DNA from: CACORA01 sp044234625 | Lineage (GTDB): Bacteria > Planctomycetota > Planctomycetia > Pirellulales > UBA1268 | Direction: 5' to 3' | Assembly (NCBI GenBank): GCA_044234625.1 | Contig: JBIIIP010000041.1 | Span: 1-25,398 of the forward strand | DNA: 25,398 nt | Shown: positions 23,861-25,398 of the stretch, in pieces | Position numbering within the stretch: position 1 is the stretch's first letter | Layout: each line of letters begins with the position of its first letter | Position numbers and translations under genes: made by a program | Notes under the pieces: generated by a model | What the model saw: only the letters and a program-made list of their open reading frames with translations | Told to the model about the DNA's origin: nothing | Databases searched by the model: none

Positions 23861-25303
23861 CTACACGCGAAGCGCGGCTTCCCCGGCCCGCTGCGGGCAG
23901 GCGGCGAGCACCTCGGCCACGGGGCCGCGGATGAATTCGACGACCTGCGCCGCGGCACGGCCGGCCAGCCCCTGCACCTCCATGGCTCCTGCGAGGTCGA
24001 TGCCGGCGAAGAGCGGGTCGGCGGCGAGCCGCGTGGCGAGGTCGTTGTCGTGGCCCTCGCGGATCCGGGCCGTGGCCGCATGGGCATGGCGGCGGATCGC
24101 CTCGTGCAATTCCTGGCGGTCGCCCCCCGCCGTGGTGCCGGCCATGAGGATCCGCTCGCTGGCCAGAAAGGGCAGGTGCTGCTCGAGGTTGCGACGGATC
24201 GCGCCGGGAAGCACGACCAGGCCGGCGGCGATGTTGGTGTAGATCACCAGTTGCGCGTCGGTGGCGAGGAAGGCCTGCGGCAGCACGAGCCGCCGCGGGG
24301 CGGAGTCGTCGAGCGTGCGCTCGAACCACTGCGTGGCGGCGGTCTGCTCGACCGTGGTCAAAAGGCCCATGACGAATCGCCCGAGGCCGCACATCCGCTC
24401 GGCCCGCATGGGGTTCCGCTTGTAGGGCATGGCCGAAGAGCCGACCTGCTCGGTCTCGAACGGCTCCTCCATCTCGCCCCACGCCGCCGCAAGGCGAAGG
24501 TCGTTGCCCGCCTTGTGGGTCGACTCGGCGATTCCCGCGAGCACGGCCACCACCTGGGAATCAACCTTGCGGGTGTAGGTCTGGCCGGTGACGGCGTAGG
24601 AAGCCGCGAAGCCCAGCTTCGCCGACACCAATTCATCGAGCCGCCGCACCTTGGCGTGGTCGCCGGCGAAGAGCTCGAGAAAACTCGCCTGCGTGCCCGT
24701 CGTGCCCTTCACGCCCCGGGCCCGCAGGGTGGCCTGCCGGTGGAGCACCTCATGCAGGTCGAGGAGGAGGTCGTGGATCCACAGGCAGATCCGCTTGCCG
24801 ATGGTCGTCGGCTGCGCCGGCTGCAGGTGCGTGCGGCCCAGGCAGACGAGGTCGCTCGTCTCCAGGGCGCGGGCGGCGAGCCGCTCGATGACGTCCGCCA
24901 GCCGGGCGGCGATCAGGTCGAGCGACTCGCGCATCAGGATGAGGTCGGTGTTGTCGGTGACGTAGGCGCTCGTGGCCCCCAGGTGGAGGATCGGCTTGGC
25001 CGTCGGGCAGGCATCGCCGAAGGTGTGCAGGTGTGCGAAGACGTCGTGCCGCATCCGCTTCTCGTAGGCGGCCGCCTTCGCGAAATCGATCGGCTCGAGG
25101 TTGGCCCGCATTTCGGCGAGCTGGGCCGGCGTGATCGGCAGCCCGAGTTCGGCCTCAGCCTCGGCGAGCGCCAGCCACGTCTGCCGCCAGAGCTTGTAAC
25201 GGTGGTTGTCGCTCCACAGCCGCGTCATCTCGGTGGACGCGTAGCGGGCGGCGAGGGGGTTGTCCCACAGGTCTCGGCGGTCGAGGGTGTGGTCGGTATT
25301 CAC
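23861..25303 (-). CDS. purB: Adenylosuccinate lyase
   Basis: It cleaves SAICAR and adenylosuccinate, releasing fumarate, at two points of purine synthesis. The 480-residue protein belongs to the fumarase/aspartase superfamily: GATSAYVTDN near 110-119, RTHLQPAQPTTIGKR near 157-171 with the catalytic His, and the signature GSSAMPYKRNPMRAE near 288-302 with the catalytic Ser loop. The length is that of the longer form also seen in animals and some bacteria, rather than the roughly 430-residue Bacillus form. The GTG at 25303 has GGAG at 7 bases and overlaps a TGA of an open frame continuing upstream (GTGA), suggesting co-translation. Its stop lies 38 bp from repeat R3 copy B. Confidence 0.96.
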   Translation of the reverse strand: MNTDHTLDRRDLWDNPLAARYASTEMTRLWSDNHRYKLWRQTWLALAEAEAELGLPITPAQLAEMRANLEPIDFAKAAAYEKRMRHDVFAHLHTFGDACPTAKPILHLGATSAYVTDNTDLILMRESLDLIAARLADVIERLAARALETSDLVCLGRTHLQPAQPTTIGKRICLWIHDLLLDLHEVLHRQATLRARGVKGTTGTQASFLELFAGDHAKVRRLDELVSAKLGFAASYAVTGQTYTRKVDSQVVAVLAGIAESTHKAGNDLRLAAAWGEMEEPFETEQVGSSAMPYKRNPMRAERMCGLGRFVMGLLTTVEQTAATQWFERTLDDSAPRRLVLPQAFLATDAQLVIYTNIAAGLVVLPGAIRRNLEQHLPFLASERILMAGTTAGGDRQELHEAIRRHAHAATARIREGHDNDLATRLAADPLFAGIDLAGAMEVQGLAGRAAAQVVEFIRGPVAEVLAACPQRAGEAALRV

Positions 25304-25398
25304 GAACGGGCTCCGGGGCGGGGGCCGTTCATCTTGCAGAAGAAACGCTCCAGGGCCAGACGCGCCCGCAACCCCCGGGAGGCTTCGCCCTTGAGGCT
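25300..25398 (-). CDS. Possible 3' end of a gene upstream of purB (partial)
   Basis: On the minus strand an open frame enters from the window edge and runs 32 codons to a TGA at 25300-25302 that overlaps the purB GTG by the pattern GTGA. The visible residues are basic and end with ALERFFCKMNGPRPGARS. I do not recognise it. The exact stop/start overlap is the main support, as such overlaps are seen elsewhere in this window; the fragment is too short to identify and could be a chance frame. Confidence 0.4.
   Translation of the reverse strand, partial: SLKGEASRGLRARLALERFFCKMNGPRPGARS

Overview
The window is 25.4 kb of very GC-rich bacterial DNA. It has densely packed ordinary chromosomal genes on both strands, many GTG starts and several 4-base start/stop overlaps. 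Gene content and style point to a planctomycete, probably a Pirellulales-like lineage: a long (about 480 aa) adenylosuccinate lyase, a BamB-like propeller, a DksA-type zinc-finger protein beside an HtrA protease, flagellar genes, and intergenic palindromic repeats. This placement is inference; no rRNA or other marker is present. I see no phage, plasmid, transposase, integrase, CRISPR or tRNA gene.

Layout. 1-260: intergenic repeat element. 261-2359: trpD diverging from a nucleoside hydrolase. 2388-4058 (minus): DksA/TraR-type protein then HtrA-like protease. 4248-9816 (minus): a five-gene candidate operon. Read 5' to 3' it holds an unknown 152-aa protein, a LuxE/phenylacetate-CoA-ligase-like adenylating enzyme, an aldehyde dehydrogenase resembling CoA-acylating types, an iron alcohol dehydrogenase, and a secreted beta-propeller protein. 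10090-15575 (plus): unknown 173-aa protein, compact SNF2-type ATPase, mnmG, glycosyltransferase. 15622-16710 (minus): TerC-family membrane protein. 16711-17082: 372 bp with no gene, occupied by two repeat elements in tandem. 17083-17535 (minus): small unknown. 17684-21255 (plus): flhA, flagellar-type sigma factor and a FlgM-like anti-sigma factor, then a strong terminator hairpin. 21571-22074: Fur-family regulator. 22284-23606 (minus): an isocitrate lyase/PEP mutase-family domain fused to a MEKHLA (PAS-like) domain, flanked by direct copies of one palindromic repeat. 23861-25303 (minus): purB, overlapping the possible 3' end of another gene at the window edge.

Most notable: (1) the lyase-MEKHLA fusion; (2) the 4.2-9.8 kb operon, which reads as a carboxylate-aldehyde-alcohol module comparable in logic to LuxE/LuxC plus an alcohol dehydrogenase; (3) three families of short dispersed intergenic repeats, each with two copies here; and (4) the compact flhA-sigma-FlgM group with a perfect 10-bp hairpin in the sigma-factor leader. 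Protein family calls come from recognised motifs and overall sequence look, without database searches.
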